DNA from: Myxococcales bacterium | GTDB lineage: Bacteria; Myxococcota_C; UBA6777 | Length of the DNA stretch: 6,693 bases | Assembly (NCBI GenBank): GCA_027005175.1 | Contig: JALTMC010000195.1 | Coordinates: forward strand, 1-6,693 | Reading direction: 5' to 3' | In this document: positions 5,974 to 6,693 of the stretch, one piece after another | Layout of the letters: every line of letters begins with the position of its first letter | Numbering within the stretch: position 1 is the stretch's first letter | The notes under the pieces: generated by a model | What the model saw: the letters and a program-made list of their open reading frames with translations, nothing else | Told to the model about the DNA's origin: nothing | Databases searched by the model: none | Translations under genes and position numbers: made by a program

Positions 5974-6693
5974 CTACCAACGAGCCCGCCGTCGAAAAAC
6001 AGCAAGCCAGAGTAGCAAGCCAAAGAAAGCAAGAGAGAAAGGAGCAGTAGCGTTCGTGCTTTGGCAGCCACAGCCAGGGGAGTAACGTCCAGCTTTCTCA
6101 TCGGATTGGTTGTTGGTTTGACCAACGACACGGTCAGCAGATCCGGGCCCACTGTCACCCGCGATCCCATCGGTACCTTTGCCAGGCGTGGTGGGATTTC
6201 CCGGTTGGTCAGAGCCAGGGTTGGAACCGTCCGGTGATGTGGTCGCTCCACCATCGGATCCTGACCCTGTGGACTCACCGAGAGTTCCAGGATTCTCCGA
6301 ACCAGGCTTGTTGTCTTTCACACACTGACCCTCAAGGCACTTCTGCCCATTGGGACATTGAATATTGTGACAAGGATCATGTTGGCAGCGACCATTTTTA
6401 CAGGCTTTGCCGCTGGTACAGGTCACATCATAACAAGGATCTTTGAGGCACTTGCCATCTTCACAGAATGAGCCGCTGGAGCATGAAACACCATCGCATG
6501 GACCCGTTTTACGTGGATCAGGCTTGCACTTTCCATCAACACACTTCTCTTTGTCTTTGCATTGCACATTGGCGCAGGAGTCGATACAAAGTCCCTCACG
6601 ACAGAATTGATTGGATGCACATCTCACTCCCGCACAGGGGTCCCCCTGACAAAAGCCAGCCACACACCGCTTGCCTTGCGGACAACCCCGAAC
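5974..6693 (-). CDS. Cys-rich repeat surface protein with MYXO-CTERM-like tail (5' end outside window)
   Basis: The frame runs without stop from the right edge to the TAG at 5974-5976 (239 residues in the window). A GTG at 6663 could be a start, but the 10 codons before it (GCPQGKRC) continue the same cysteine pattern, so the gene clearly begins beyond the window. In order: five complete and one partial Cys-rich repeats with the spacing C-x4-C-x5-C-x4-C and a period of about 21 residues (typical text C-x-x-V-x-C-x-x-G-x-x-C-x-x-G-x-C); a Gly/Ser/Pro/Asp/Thr-rich linker of about 75 residues; then GCGC, a hydrophobic helix (PFSLAFFGLLLWLAVF) and RRRAR. The tail matches the MYXO-CTERM layout, which marks proteins for C-terminal processing and surface anchoring in Myxococcota. 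The repeats are likely small disulfide-bonded modules for binding on the cell surface. Ligand unknown. It faces the previous gene tail to tail. Confidence 0.88.
   Translation of the reverse strand, partial: VRGCPQGKRCVAGFCQGDPCAGVRCASNQFCREGLCIDSCANVQCKDKEKCVDGKCKPDPRKTGPCDGVSCSSGSFCEDGKCLKDPCYDVTCTSGKACKNGRCQHDPCHNIQCPNGQKCLEGQCVKDNKPGSENPGTLGESTGSGSDGGATTSPDGSNPGSDQPGNPTTPGKGTDGIAGDSGPGSADRVVGQTNNQSDEKAGRYSPGCGCQSTNATAPFSLAFFGLLLWLAVFRRRARW
5977..6075 (-). other. MYXO-CTERM-like sorting signal
   Basis: The last 33 residues: GCGC, a short polar segment (QSTNATA), a hydrophobic stretch of about 16 residues, then RRRARW at the end. A cysteine-containing motif, one transmembrane helix and an Arg cluster are the three elements of MYXO-CTERM tails. 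The ending in Trp after the Arg cluster is slightly unusual. Confidence 0.82.
6322..6693 (-). repeat. Tandem four-cysteine protein repeats
   Basis: Six consecutive units (five complete; the most N-terminal one is cut by the window edge) encode C-x4-C-x5-C-x4-C. The first link between units is IDS, later ones are mostly x-x-D-P, and one is a longer 9-residue linker (KPDPRKTGP). Even cysteine counts per unit suggest two disulfides per module. Proteins of this sort occur widely in Myxococcota; they also resemble EGF/dickkopf-like Cys-rich modules, but I cannot assign a named family. Confidence 0.8.

Noticed and set aside
5778-6278. A 166-codon minus-strand open frame across the convergent spacer
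   Set aside because: It overlaps the Cys-rich gene in another frame and the end of the repeat gene on the other strand. The MYXO-CTERM tail confirms the competing frame as real.

Overview
The window looks like a piece of a Myxococcota (or related delta-lineage) chromosome of moderate GC. The best clue is the minus-strand gene at the right edge. It ends in a Cys-Gly-Cys element, a hydrophobic helix and an RRRAR cluster, which is the layout of the MYXO-CTERM surface-sorting tail. The other genes fit a Gram-negative predator- or degrader-type genome that exports many proteins: a large lipoprotein, a secreted repeat protein and a Cys-rich surface protein. No mobile element, CRISPR array, rRNA or tRNA was seen.

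Layout. (1) 1-465 (+): a small three-TPR protein, probably cut by the left edge, whose size and repeat layout recall type III secretion class II chaperones (SycD/LcrH type). (2) 466-566: a spacer holding three tandem 22-nt repeats; the last one contains the Shine-Dalgarno sequence of the next gene. (3) 567-905 (+): an unrecognised 112-residue basic protein. (4) 989-4447 (+): a 1152-residue lipoprotein with a disordered linker, a six-hairpin (alpha/alpha)6 glycosidase-like domain and several C-terminal beta-rich modules, probably for carbohydrate binding. (5) 4448-4709: a 262-nt spacer with a candidate promoter and a perfect 13-nt palindrome. (6) 4710-5876 (+): a secreted, extremely Arg/Lys/Tyr-rich protein made of three copies of a domain I do not recognise. 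(7) 5877-5973: a short convergent spacer with no convincing terminator. (8) 5974-6693 (-): the C-terminal part of a Cys-rich repeat protein with a MYXO-CTERM-like tail, open through the right edge.

How the genes may work together is only partly visible. Genes 1 and 2 could be an operon, possibly a chaperone and a client or accessory protein. The glycosidase lipoprotein, the polycationic repeat protein and the Cys-rich protein are all predicted to act outside the cytoplasm, so the region is rich in cell-envelope functions. Spacing and the separate promoter signals suggest the last three are independent transcription units rather than one pathway. The least explained object is the triplicated polycationic domain of gene 6.
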